In this document: positions 37,001 through 48,616 of the stretch, piece by piece | Position numbering within the stretch: position 1 is the first letter of the stretch | Layout: every line of letters begins with the position of its first letter | DNA from: Eucalyptus grandis | Taxonomy: Eukaryota > Streptophyta > Magnoliopsida > Myrtales > Myrtaceae | Direction: 5' to 3' | Assembly: GCF_016545825.1 (NCBI RefSeq) | Contig: NC_052614.1 | Span: 17,812,559-17,876,558 of the forward strand | Length of the DNA: 64,000 nucleotides | Notes under the pieces: generated by a model | The model's input: only the letters and a program-made list of their open reading frames with translations | Databases searched by the model: none | Told to the model about the DNA's origin: nothing | Made by a program: the position numbers and the translations under genes

Positions 37001-39425
37001 TTTATAATCTTCTTATAGTTCAATTCCCAGCAGTTTTGATACCCTAATTAGCAGGTCTGGCCTTTCGATATTTGTTCAGACATACAATGCGTCATGCATA
37101 ATCAGAACTTGGGCCTAATTTGAGTACTATGAGGTTGAGTCCTAATTAAATAGGCAAAGTAGGATATTAGGAGTGGGCTTAGGAATTCCATTCTACATCC
37201 GATGATCCTACTTGGGATCTCAACTGGGAATGATTTTTGGTAAGACCACTTTCCATCTTTTTTAACTGCATTGTATACAGATAGTAATCCTAAAAACAAT
37301 GTTCAAGTACAAAACTTGTATTCACACAATTAATAGCCACTGGTCATAATGCTCCGACTATCCAGAGTAACTTATCAACCTTCAGCACAGCATACCAACG
37401 AAATAAGATCAATGAAGAGCGAAAGTTCCACAAGCTTATTGCCCAAAGAAGGCATGAAAAGGCAAATATATGGACATAGTTTAATAAACAACCCAATTAA
37501 CTCTCAACAAGGTAGTATATTCTTTCTCACATACTTGTATTACAGAAAAATTTGGAGCAACTTAAATTTAACACATATTAATATCCAAGCATTAGTGTCA
37601 TCAATTAATTTTGACTCCTCTAATATCACTTGAAGAAGATGAACACAGAATGCTTTAAGCTGGGAAGACCAAAGTTCATGCCCACAAACTTGGTAGACAA
37701 CCAAACACAATAATCTTGGCTCCTCCTTTTCTGATATTCCTTTCCCACCAGTAAACCTAACACATGCTGTGCTCATGCAAGAAAAATACTCCACAGCAAA
37801 ATCCTTATTGCAACGGAGAGGTACAACCCATACTCATAGTTCATCTTTAATCGAACGAATATTAGTTTTTCTGCAGGTAGACAAACATCAATCCCTGCAT
37901 CAGTATTTGGAATCACTCCTATAGCACCCAATCCCAATTTCTTTTCAACCAGGTTTCTTTGCTATGTAAAAGATATAATAACTAAGGTACCAAGGAAGTA
38001 CCTATCCGTCTACAACAAAAAGAATCCATCCCAGTACAAGATAATTCAAATCCTAAATCAAAACTACTGACTAGAATAAAAACAAAGAGTAGCACCACCT
38101 ACTGACTTTACTAAACCCCAAAAAGATGATAAAACAAAATAAAACCACTTAACTTGAGCAATGTACCTTTTCTCTTTGTTATCATAGACTGAGGATAAAT
38201 ATTTTTCAATGCTTCACTCGCATGTGTTTTACTTCAATTCCAAACAGAGTGTCCATCTTGCAAAAGTATAATTTCAAAGTATTTTGCTAGTAACTGCCTA
38301 CAAATTAGTGATCTTGATAGAATGCAACATCACACAACTTCACGTAGACTTGATGGATTGGGAGATATTTAGCCATAACTAATCTTGAATAAGAGTTTCT
38401 GTTAAGAAACTAAGTAACCTTTCAGCACCTTCTACTTATTTACTTTGCTGTCTCCCGTAATTTTTTTTTTTTTTTGGGAGCAAGCGACAATGCTAATTGG
38501 TTATGTTTGAAACTCACTTTCTACTCCCTATGTGCAGAAGACTCACTGATATTGATCAATTTCACTTGATAAGAAAATACAAGTACCCTGCTGGGAAGGG
38601 TATATATATCAAGGCTAACCCTTTGCTTTTCACATATTCTCTGTTTACACAGGTGAAATATTAAACTTCCAAAGAAATAAAACCCAAGCTTCCTTCATAA
38701 AAGAGTTCCAAAAGCACATCTTTTTTTTTTTTTTTCAATTCTTCCAAAATCTTGCCAACTTGAATAATTTCTTACCCATTAGAAGTTAACTTCAATAAAT
38801 AAGGCAAAAAGGAGGTGTCAGCCTAAAAGAAAATCATTTACAAGATAGTGCATCCGCTAACTCAACAATGTCACGCACATTCAATACTCATGGTACTAAG
38901 AACCCCCTCGTTTAGTTGCTCAATGCCATCACCTAGGACTATTAGGCGAGCCACCAATCGAACCAGCCAATCACTTGCCGCGAGGCGCTCGACCCAGAAA
39001 GCCAGCAACCCGAAAAGCAGGGGATCCAAAATTCCATAATTAAGCAAGGCCAAAAGATCACAACCGGGAAACAAGCAAGAGAGAAAAAGCCTAATCTTTT
39101 CACCTGCTTAAGCTGACCGCGCCGCTTGGACAGCAAGACAATCTGGTCGTTCAGGGTCTTCCAGGCCTTGGCCTCGAAGCACAGCTGCAGGATCTCCGTC
39201 ACCGCCTTCTTCGTCTCGGCGACCTCGCCGGCCAGCCTCATCTGCTTCTCCACGTTCAGCCGCTGCTCTATGGCGGCTTCCAGGTTGCCTCCTCCGCCCT
39301 CCTGCCACGCCGCCACGACGATTCAATCCCCACACACAAAAAAGAAAAAAAGAAAAAAGAAGAGGACAAGCGAGGGAGCCAGATTGCTGCTCCAGATCTG
39401 AAAGCGGGGGCGGCGAACTGACCAT
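34020..39425 (-). CDS. RPN5: 26S proteasome regulatory subunit RPN5 (PSMD12)
   Basis: Eleven minus-strand coding exons close perfectly: 39425-39423 (ATG only), 39301-39104, 36575-36468, 36377-36273, 36190-36134, 36056-35860, 35657-35558, 35470-35358, 35251-35098, 35021-34944, 34238-34020 (1332 nt, 443 aa). Plant RPN5 is about this length. Recognised stretches in order include [105 protein letters not shown] and [18 protein letters not shown]. The alpha-helical N-terminal part is followed by the C-terminal PCI/winged-helix domain (about residues 250-420). RPN5 is a scaffold subunit of the 19S lid, next to RPN9 and the RPN8-RPN11 deubiquitinase, in ubiquitin-dependent protein degradation. Introns are GT-AG; the longest (39103-36576) is 2.5 kb. 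The start is inferred: the open frame into exon 2 otherwise offers only GTG. Confidence 0.96.
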
Positions 39426-39555
39426 CTCGATCCGGTGCTGGAAATGGGAAGGGGAGGTCGGGGAATCGGGCGAAAGTCTCCGGCGACGATCGGTTTGGAG
39501 CCCTAAGGGAGGAGAGAGAAAGAGCAGCCGGTGAACCCTCACTCACGAAAACTTC

Positions 39556-39557
39556 TT

Positions 39558-39591
<34 letters not shown>
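39556..39591. repeat. (CT)n microsatellite in the RPN5 leader
   Basis: A run of about 36 bp, read as GA on the RPN5 sense strand, about 130 bp upstream of the predicted ATG. It probably lies in the 5' UTR. Confidence 0.9.
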
Positions 39592-39593
<2 letters not shown>

Positions 39594-39761
39594 TCTCCTC
39601 TTTGAACACACTGCTGCGAGGGCAGATTAAATCAAGAGTAAATAAATAAAAAGGGCAAAAAAATAAATAAATAAAAGAGCGCAGGGAATAAAAATGAAAA
39701 TGGATGAAAATGGAGGGAAATCGGGGATCCGAAAGAGAAGCGAATCGGATCCGGATCGAAT

Positions 39762-39860
39762 TGGCCCGTCCCGGTCCTTGAAAAGATCCAATAGCCGATG
39801 GAGATTCCGGCCCAAAACTTCGCAGGACGGCCCAGCGAGCCTGAAAATTACGTGGGCTAG
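39762..39860 (-). promoter_or_regulatory. RPN5 promoter with clustered site II motifs
   Basis: On the RPN5 sense strand TGGGCC occurs at 39834-39829 and 39814-39809. A related TGGGCT (plus strand) lies at 39853-39858 and GGGCCAA near 39762. Such TGGGCC/T site II elements are bound by TCP factors and are common in housekeeping genes, including proteasome and ribosomal protein genes. The cluster lies about 340-430 bp upstream of the ATG. Confidence 0.5.
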
Positions 39861-39949
39861 GCTAGCCATCTTTTAAATGAAGATGAAATTTCCTTTTCTT
39901 TTCCTCCCGGAAAATTACCAAAAAAGTCTTCATCTATTGCAATTAAACT

Positions 39950-40260
39950 GATTTAGTGCTGATTTCTTTATCAATACACTTTTAAACCATTTGCATTTGT
40001 ACTAATTTAGTCAATCCAATCAATTTAGGACACTGGTGTGGATAATTTTTTAATAATATTTTATTATCAATAAAATTGTACATGTTAACGTCGGTTGGTC
40101 GTCACCGACACCAACTACCGTCCACGTCAGCATTGACTAGCCAAAGTTGGATTTGCAAAAATACGAAAAATTAAAACTGAATTGACAAAAAATTTATATC
40201 TAAATTGATACAATTATAATAGGTTTATGATTTTTTTTTTTTTTTGATAATTCTTCGACT
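39950..40260. mobile_element. Possible MITE upstream of RPN5
   Basis: AT-rich arms (aactgatttagtgctgat on the left; aaactgaattgacaaaaaat and taaattgatacaattataat on the right) surround a short GC-rich centre with inverted phrases (gttggtcgtcaccgacacca). The ends are not sharply defined and no target duplication was resolved. Confidence 0.35.
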
Positions 40261-41115
40261 CGCAACCATCTACACCATTCACATTTTATGATTAGTTGAC
40301 TTTGCATGTGGACATAAATTAAAAAGGGTGGTTCGAAATTTAGTGTCAAGGTGAGAAACAAAAGCTCACTTGATCGGTATGATATTGGAAATAGAATAGA
40401 ATTGGAAATTTAAATCGCTTCAGTCAAATATATTAGTGAATTTTGAGCCAATTGATATATTTTCCTCTTAATATAGCATGAGACTAATGTCCGTCTCATT
40501 TTTGGTATTCAAATGAGAAAAAGAAATTTGATACCAAAAGATAAAGAAGAGGTGGTCTAAATCAATAACCATTCTCGACAAGTTTCAACTGAAGATTTGT
40601 CGATCCTATTATGTCCACGGATTGAAGGACTAATGTCCTTAGGTTCCAATTGGCTAGCAAAAAAGTTGCAGGCTTCCTATACAATCTTGTATGTAAATAC
40701 AACATTCGGTTTCCCAATTGATATAGGTTGGCTGACAGATGCTATTACTATATTCCCTTCTCATAACATAATTCCTTTTGTAAAACATCTCTTTCCATAT
40801 GATGAAATCTAAATTAAAAAATTTCGCTGAAATCCTCGTTGTTCTTTTTCATTGTTCAAATCACGGAATTGCTTCGTGGGGTTTGGCCTCTTTTTACTGT
40901 TTCTCAGAGGATTCACTTGTCATGATGCATAGTTTTGTCAATTCAAAGGAAGGCTTGGGAGTTCATGGGATGCTACTTGATCATTGACTTTTCCGATATT
41001 TGGCTCGAGAAAATTTTCCTATTACGACGGCTTTGCTGTATTTGACACTTTGCCTTGATCAAAAAGTTATGTTCTCGCTATCTTCGGCCTCCAAGATCGC
41101 ATTTTCTCATGGTTA

Positions 41116-41551
41116 ATTGTGTAAGATTATAAGTGGAATTCGTGAAGAGCATATACAAGATTGGTGTGATGCAACACTGATCTTCTCTCTTCGTGTGAGA
41201 GTTGTTTCAAGTGGTTCATCTATCCCGAATGGATTTTGCATGTCGGGGCAGATGTTTATGTATAGATGCTGAGGTTACACACTGTAACGGACTTTTCTAG
41301 CTTTCAAGGTTCAGACAATTGGTACAAACAAGCTCACCCCATTCCCGAATGACATCGACTGGAAATGCTCTTTCGAGTGCTGGTGCTCCTCTTTTTCTTT
41401 GGAGAGACTCGCAATGTCCCGATCCCTTTATTCACGAGCAATTGTGTGAGTTATCTATGGAATTCGAAGAGCAGATATAGGATTGGTGTGATGCGACACT
41501 GATCTCTTCTCGTCACGAGAGTTGTTTCTAATGGTTCATCTGTTATGAATG
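41116..41551. repeat. Diverged direct duplication (41116-41231 and 41441-41551)
   Basis: Both copies start attgtgtaag/attgtgtgag and share gattggtgtgatgc and gttcatct. Indels between them rule out a shared reading frame. It is possibly a decayed gene fragment or transposon part, not recognised. Confidence 0.65.
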
Positions 41552-42359
41552 TAAGCAATATGATATTAGATACAAGTGATCTGAGTTGCAATACGTTCTA
41601 ACCTAATTATAATGCAGAATTCTTATAACAGTCATTGGAATGATCAACAAATCGAATAGAATAGAGTCTATGGAATTCGTGAGATTGCAGCCCATGATCA
41701 AATCATCCTCCCTTAATCCAATCACAAATGGTTTGAGCATTACCGCGTCACTTCGATTCCCACCCCATTCGGCAATCCATTCGAGCAATATCCTAGAATC
41801 AACTAATTGCACTTCCATCTAAAGACGGATGTGAATATATCATTTGGCCAGAGAATGAACGATTAGTACCGGCTTCCCTCATTTTCAATTGCAGTCTCAC
41901 TCACCAACCTCTCAGAAAGTAGTCTTACTCAGTCAAAGCGACAGAGCTAGACTCCATACGCAGTCCACGTGAATTGTTCGAGACATGTGCTTTTCACCTA
42001 TGTCTGCGCTCAAAAACCACACCTTCGACAAAGAAAAGAATGCATGGAGATATGACGGGCGACATCGACTTGAAATTATAACACAAGCCCGGCGAAAATG
42101 GCTAAGGCAAGCAATCGGTCTTACCCCGCTTGGTTCGGCATTTGGAATGGGCTTTGGGACTTTGAAGTCCCTTTGCCAAATGCAAACGCATTTGGTTCAA
42201 TTTTTTGGAAAGACATTGGTAAGATGCAATTGCATCTCCAAATAGCTCTAAGGGCAATTAGCCCAAAGTAGCTCTGGAGGTATTTTGGGAAGTTGCATTT
42301 TTGGGATGCAAGTCTCACAGTATTGTTCAACTTCTTCGGAGAAATGAACGCAGGCTGAT

Positions 42360-42756
42360 GATTGCCGGCCAAGGGGTTGCCCATACCAGTGACCGTCACC
42401 TGAGGTGTTGCCCGACCTCGGCGACCACCGCCTAGGGGTTGTGGCCACCCGATGACTGCCATATGAGGTTGTGCGACCTCAGGCGTCGCCTAGGTCACAC
42501 GATCCAAGCATCGCTTGAGGTCCAACGACCTTAGGCGGTGTTCGCCTGGGTTCACACGACCCCCACGACGATGGCTTGAGGTTGTTGGACCTTAGGCGAT
42601 GCCTAGGTTCACGTGACCCAAGTGACGGTTATGCGACCTAGGTGACGGTGCCTGGGGTTCATGACCTAGGCGGCCGTCGCCTGGGTTGTGAACCGCAGGC
42701 GTCGCCTGAGGTCCGGCGGCAACAGGCGACCGTCGCTTAGGTCACACGAATCCAGG
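42360..42756. repeat. GC-rich repetitive module, left part
   Basis: Short variants of gacctaggcgacggtcgcctgggt-like phrases recur irregularly and in both orientations, giving a locally GC-rich, partly palindromic tract. The same wording reappears at 53111-53210 after the large insertion, which supports the idea of an interrupted single module. Confidence 0.6.
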
Positions 42757-44850
42757 CTATGACATCTCAGATTTTCAGTCATGTTTTTTACTGAATAAAT
42801 CGGGCATTTCATTGACACACCTATAGGGCTATTCTCAGAACTGATTATTCTCGAGATAATTAGACTATCTGAGGAAGCCATTAAGGAATTTTAATGTAAT
42901 AAACTTGAGAATTCGACTAGGAATCGGCTTCTCGACCGTGTTCATCTTTAGAGGCTATTATGGCATAGTTAAAAATTGATTTGAGATCAGAGATAAGTTG
43001 GTTCGACTGAGATGTGTGGTTAATTGTCGGTGACACCACTAAATTGGAAAATTATCGTCAGCTAACACTAGACTGATTTTCTTATTGTTGTGATACCCTG
43101 TGTCATTATTTGAATCTTTGAGATTTTCACGACAACTGAGAGTCGTCAATGAGTCAAGTAGATTCATTGTGGGTCAAAGAAAATCAACCATGGGTCAATT
43201 TGCACTAAAAATTTCTGAAAGTTACCTAATAACCTAGGTCACACTAAAAACGCGCCAAATGGAAATTAACTGTGAATTCAAGTCCGATTTTAGAAATTGG
43301 AGATCCTGTCATGTCATAATAAATTCTAGGAGTATCGACTTAGTCTCAGAAAAATTTTCTGAAACCCAAGACTTTTTGGGAAAAGTCGTCGTAGGGCCGT
43401 TTTTGTTTAGAAAATGTCGGGATCGTTTTTATCGCAAAATTGAGAATCAAGTGAATTGTGTGGGTGAGGAAAAATGCCAAGAGGATCGATGGTGGATTGA
43501 TTGATTTTATTGAGGCTAAATGAGATTGAATTGAGCAAGAAACCAAGCCAAATTGGAGAGGAAACCCTTGAAATTCGTGTGCCCCCTCCCCTAGCCATTT
43601 TGGACCATTTCATGAGTTATGAGATGTGCTTTGGTGGCTCATGGACAGCCAAGGAAGCATACTTGGCTAGGATGAGGTCAATGGGACAATCTTATGGAAA
43701 AACAAGGCAAGGTGGCCCCCAACCTCATCTCTTCTCTCCCTCTCCCATAGCAGGTCGGCGACCAGCTCCATTTCCTCCCTCCTCCTTGCCATTCGAAGAC
43801 CACCAACCAGTGAGGAATTCACCGGAGCAAGCCGCCGCACCACCGCCTGAATCGAAGCCCACCACCGCGACCTCTGCACATGCACGCCACCACTCGCGCG
43901 ACCCTTACCTCGACCCCCATCCGCACCTCACGTCGTCCCAGCCTCTGTCTAGCAACTTGTGGAGCTCAACTAGAGCTCGTGCTCCGCCATTCCACCGCTG
44001 GTAAGCCCCTGCCATGGTCCAGTTTGGCCCTTGCACTCTTCCTCGGTCAATTCCCACCTAAACCAAGCTTGTTTCCCTTTTGTTTCAGCAAGAACAGAAC
44101 ATAAGTTTAGTAGGTTTCCAGCCACTATTTAGGCCCGTTTTGGAGGTGTTTCAAGCCTCGAAAGTTAGGCCCGCTTTGGAGAGAAGTGACCCTCGCGACG
44201 TTCTCGACGTTTGGAACCATTCGGCTCGTTAAACAAGTGAGTTTAACTCACTAATCCTCACTTAGTATACTAATAATGCTTAGGGATTGATTAGATTTAA
44301 TTAAGTGTAATTATGTGGATATATTAGATTATGATAATTAAATTAGGATTTACCCATACATGTTAGACAAATAGTTAGTGTAATTAGTGAGTAGATAGGC
44401 TTGAGTATTTATTGAACGAGTCTCGAAATTTTTCTGGGTCCGTGTTGGCATCCAATTAGGCATTACGGGCCTAAGTTGGATTTATTGCTATTTAATAATT
44501 AATTTTTGTAATTAATTAATTAATTAATTTCTGAAAATTAGATCGGGATTGCCAATGACCGGAATTTTATGCTGATTATCGTGGTGCAGCCTGTTTATTT
44601 ATTTGATCATTAAATTGTGCTGAATCGATTTATTTGTGATTTTACGATTTATTTCCTAAATTAAATAATTTTAGTAATTAATTGAAAAATAACCAGGCAT
44701 CGGTTGATAATACCAAAAATGTTTTGGTGGACTATAAAAAATGGTGGGATTTATGGAAAAGAAATTATTATACTTTGGTTAAAGCCGACCGTGTACCTAT
44801 ACACGATATTTAATTGAGTATGATAAAAGGCGGGGAAGAATGCTGTATGA

Positions 44851-45025
44851 CGTGGCTCGGTGACCAAGTATGTTGCCTTGGAGAATGCACGTGAGTCATT
44901 GATTGGATACATCACCTTAGAGAATGCATGTGGCTCGGTGATTAGTTATGTTACCTCGGAGAATGCACGTGGCTCGGTGATTAGTTATGTTACCTCGGAG
45001 AATGCACGTGGCTCGGTGATTAGTT
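44851..45025 (+). repeat. 39-bp minisatellite, left part of a split array
   Basis: About four and a half units of 39 bp (consensus words: ctcggtgattagttatgtta, then cctcggagaatgcacgtgg). Because 39 is a multiple of 3, one frame stays open and repeats a 13-residue motif, GSVISYVTSENAR. The array continues at 51790-51960 beyond the nested insertion. Confidence 0.9.
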
Positions 45026-45384
45026 ATGACAAAATTTCTGTTCCAGAAATTGATTTCTCAATTTGTATTCCCAGACAAGTTTCTGAGCAAAGAAACCGAT
45101 TTGATAACAACTCAAAATTCTTATTTCTGGAATAGAAATCCGTTTGATAACATAATAAAATTTCTATTTTTAGGAATAAAAATTAATTAGATAACAACAT
45201 AGAAAATCCTCAAATACAAAATAATAGTCCAAATAATACTAAAACAACATAGGAAATCCTCAAAAACAAAATAATAGTTGAAATAATACTAATACATTAC
45301 AAAAGGTTAAAATACAATTTCATGGAATTTCTGGCATATTATTATCTCTTGCCATTTTATTGGCAATGGTTTTCCTAAGCGTAG

Positions 45385-45421
45385 AGAGAGAGAGAGAGAG
45401 AGAGAAACAGAGAGAGAGAGG
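45385..45421. repeat. (GA)n microsatellite in the TIR element core
   Basis: GA runs interrupted by aaac. The stretch belongs to the core of the split TIR element and generates shadow frames rich in Ser/Leu on the other strand. Confidence 0.85.
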
Positions 45422-45597
45422 AAGACCTCGAATCGGAGAGGAAGGAAGGCGCAATCCAAATCCGAATGGGGACATGGACGAAGGAGGCGAGTCCGACGGG
45501 ACGACTGGAGCAAATTGGACGATCTGAGGATGGCGATGGCAAGATGAGCGACGATATGACCGACAAGAGGATGGCGACGGCGTCGGAGTCAACGGTG

Positions 45598-45602
45598 GCA
45601 AG
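45598..45602. other. Target site duplication, left
   Basis: GCAAG directly precedes the left LTR and is repeated exactly at 51402-51406 after the right LTR. Confidence 0.9.
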
Positions 45603-46732
45603 TGAGAGTGCTAGTATGAACACCTACAGGGGGTGAATAGGTGTATAAAATAAATCTTGGCAAGTATATGCGGAATAAAATAAACTTCAAACAAAGGAGT
45701 TAGGGAAGAAAATAAGAACACAGAAATTATAGTGGTTCGGCTTAATCCAAACCTACGTCTACTTTCCCACGCTAACAGCCTTTTTGGCTGGATTCCACTA
45801 TGCAATCAACAAGAGATTACAATTTCGAGTGCAAACACTTAGTAGATCACACTATCTCACTAAGTCACTCTTTTGGTATTTCTCTCACGATTACAAACGT
45901 TTAAGCTCTCCAAAGACAAGTATATGATTGAAGGTTGCTCAGACTTTGGAATTATAAATTCTACGCTCCGTCTCTTACTTGCTCATCGGTCCTTCATCTC
46001 CTTAAATACTCCTCCACTTCCAAACTAGCCGTTGGACAGCATCCCGAGAATCGTCTTCCAATATACCCATTGGACAGTTCTGTATCTAGAAGATTTGGTA
46101 GTCGTTGAGTGACAAAGGTAGAATCCCAAATTGATTCCGATCGCCCATACAAACAAAATCTTGATTTCCATAAGTAAAGCTTCTTAGTATAGAAAGATCT
46201 TGTCTTCAAGATCCAATCGTCAATCAATTAGATTGAATCAATCAAATCAATCTTAATGTGGAATCCAAACCAGATCACTAATCGTTATATGATTGGGCTT
46301 GAGTTACGATTCATCGAATCTGTATGTAAAGTTTGAGAGCAATAGACTTTACAATCTAAGTCTATAAACTTTACAATCTGGGTCTGAACATATCTGCTTC
46401 TGAACAGATTTAGCTTTAAGGTCTCACTCAGCTCAACTTTAGCATAGAGTCTCGTCTTCCGTTCATCATTCACGTTCGCCTTGGAATTTGTCGAGTGAGC
46501 GGACTTCTAATGTAGAACATATTTTGACACTAAAGTCTGGCAGTCTTCAGACTTTGAGTCTTGAGTCTAGCAGTCTTCAGAATATACTTTGGACATATGT
46601 TACGTTCAGTGCCTTGATAATATCCTCTACATGTTTTAACATCTGCATGGTCTATTACTCAACCATCAAACATGTTAGTAGCCTTTGATTTATTTTGTCA
46701 TCTTCAAAACATCATAAGGGATTTCCCTAACA
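45603..46732 (-). repeat. 3' LTR of the gag-only retroelement
   Basis: This 1130-bp LTR, lying downstream in element sense, begins tgagagtgctag and ends tttccctaaca in plus-strand reading. It is closely similar to the 5' LTR at 50250-51401 but has several indels, so insertion is not very recent. Confidence 0.93.
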
Positions 46733-46747
46733 ATTTCCCCCTTTTTG
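46733..46747 (-). other. Polypurine tract
   Basis: On the minus strand the sequence is CAAAAAGGGGGAAAT, directly before the 3' LTR. This is the expected primer for plus-strand DNA synthesis. Confidence 0.85.
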
Positions 46748-48616
46748 ATGATGACAAAACAATCTCTGAATATGCAGATTTGTAAACACGTTTTTAAAGA
46801 TATTAATTTAAATCAAAGGATATCATAAGATAACAAATAGATTGAGCTTAACAATATATAGAAAAATAGTCGCAGCTCAATATTATGCCATAGATAATAT
46901 CAACCAATCAACACATATGCATATTCATATCTTCTCCCCCTTTTTGTCATAATCAAAAAGCGATAACAATGAAAATAGTATCACATGGAGAATGATAACA
47001 AATATCTTGCATGAATCACAATTTCCAAAAATCAGCTTTTATAAAGTAAATCGAATATTAAAAATATGCAATATAGCTCACTTCGATCATATATATCAGT
47101 AAATATCCAATAAAAATCGCGGATGCATCATAAAATGCACGTACATTTTTTGTCATAATAATATCAATAAGAGATTTGTTAATGACAAAAGGTAATAAAA
47201 AATGCACTTACCGGATTTTTTAGAACAAATTCTGATACATTTACCTTTCCTTCTATTCATAATAAGATCACGATCAATCCAAAAAGATTTTTCCATAATT
47301 GATCAATGCTCCCCTTCAATTTGTTGCCTTTTTGAGATCATCACGATTCTTTCATTTTTCTTGGATTTGCTTTCTCCCCTGTGATCATGAAAATATTTGC
47401 GAATAGAAATAATTGTTGCTTGTGCACGTTGAACGGAATATTTTTAAGTATTTCCTTTGTAGCAACAACATCTGCAACAATCACTTACATTTTGAAATTC
47501 GAGGCAAAAGTTTATTTTCTTCAATTAAGCTCGTCTCAAATTCAACCTGCATAAACTTAACAAACTTTTTGCACAAATAAGCTATAATAATATCCACGTA
47601 ATATATAATGCCCTTCTCTTCGAATAAATAAATTGAATAGCATATATAAAATTATAAGATATTAAAATTCAGAACTACTCAATCTTTTGTATGACGCATA
47701 AGGGATTTCCTCAATAAGCAAAAATTTTGCACAAGGAAGGATATTTTTGAACCTCTAGAAGATAGTATAGAATCTTCTCAATTTTCTGATCAAGCTTTCC
47801 AAAATCAATATGGAAGATTCTATTGTGACCTGCAAATTCTTATATAACAGATAATAATCTTTGCAAAAATGTCACGTAATATATTCATTTGATTTGCAGA
47901 TCAAACTTGCTAGATAGAATATATCTTCTAAGAATATAGCAAGAATATCCATGAATATGAAGTAATATCTTTCAAGATCAAAGAGATTTCCCAATCTTCG
48001 CATGAGATGCATTTCTGATTGCATCATGATTTGCATAGATTTGCGATCATTCTTTCCTTATAGAATTTCCTGCAATCAACTCATTTGCTTTTTGGTATCC
48101 ATGAATCTAGATCATTCCTTTGATGTTAGAGTAAAATATGAAATCTCCATAATCAAATATTCTTTCTTAATTCATCGTAACAAAGTATTCAAAGAAAGAA
48201 TATTATGCACAATAATATCTTGAAAAAGAAATTCTCACTTAGTCATAGTACGATAAAAACAGAGAGAATAAAATCTTTGAATATCTAAGAATATCTTGCA
48301 TCATTACGTAAAACATATTTTCACTTTGAAAAATATGATTAAATCTGAAGTATAAAATTAGACAAAATAATCTGAATTATCTCAAATAATCGCACGTATT
48401 AAATCAAATCTCAACTCACAAATCACAAAAACAAATCATACGATTCTTTCTTTCATAAAGCAAAATATGATCATTATAAAATCTCAATCAACCAAGGATA
48501 TATCGAATATGAGAATTATTGCCCAAATCAAATTGAGAAAAAAAAAATTCCTTACCAAACTCTCTTTCTTCTCTTCCTTTATTTCTTGCAAAAATAACTC
48601 ATCTTTTCTTTGGTAC
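46748..48616 (-). other. AT-rich non-coding interior of the retroelement
   Basis: This is where polymerase genes would lie in an autonomous Copia element. The 1.9-kb stretch is very AT-rich, and its short open frames on either strand have no retroelement domain. The polymerase region seems to have been lost or replaced. Confidence 0.7.

Larger units (their letters stand above)
39880..42120. other. Intergenic region with old repeats, no supportable gene
   Basis: This contains a MITE-like AT-rich stretch with a GC-rich centre (39950-40260), an unrecognised AT-rich segment and a diverged direct duplication (41116-41231 and 41441-41551). Open frames up to about 71 codons at 40597-40812 (+) and 41603-41818 (-) have no domain I recognise. 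Confidence 0.5.

Noticed and set aside
38942..39316. RPN5 start at the open frame beginning [10 protein letters not shown]
   Set aside because: The first codon there is GTG, and MAAWQ is translated from the intron end. Splicing from the ATG at 39425 gives the expected N-terminus.
40597..40987. Two overlapping plus-strand frames upstream of RPN5
   Set aside because: No domain, no splice context, and AT-rich repeat-like surroundings; I cannot support a gene.
41603..41818. 71-codon minus-strand frame
   Set aside because: It reads somewhat protein-like but has no recognised family and no adjoining exons; possibly a gene fragment.
43501..44004. 167-codon plus-strand open frame with Pro-rich end
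   Set aside because: It opens with TTG rather than ATG and has no recognised domain. It lies inside the large element and looks like non-coding repeat sequence.
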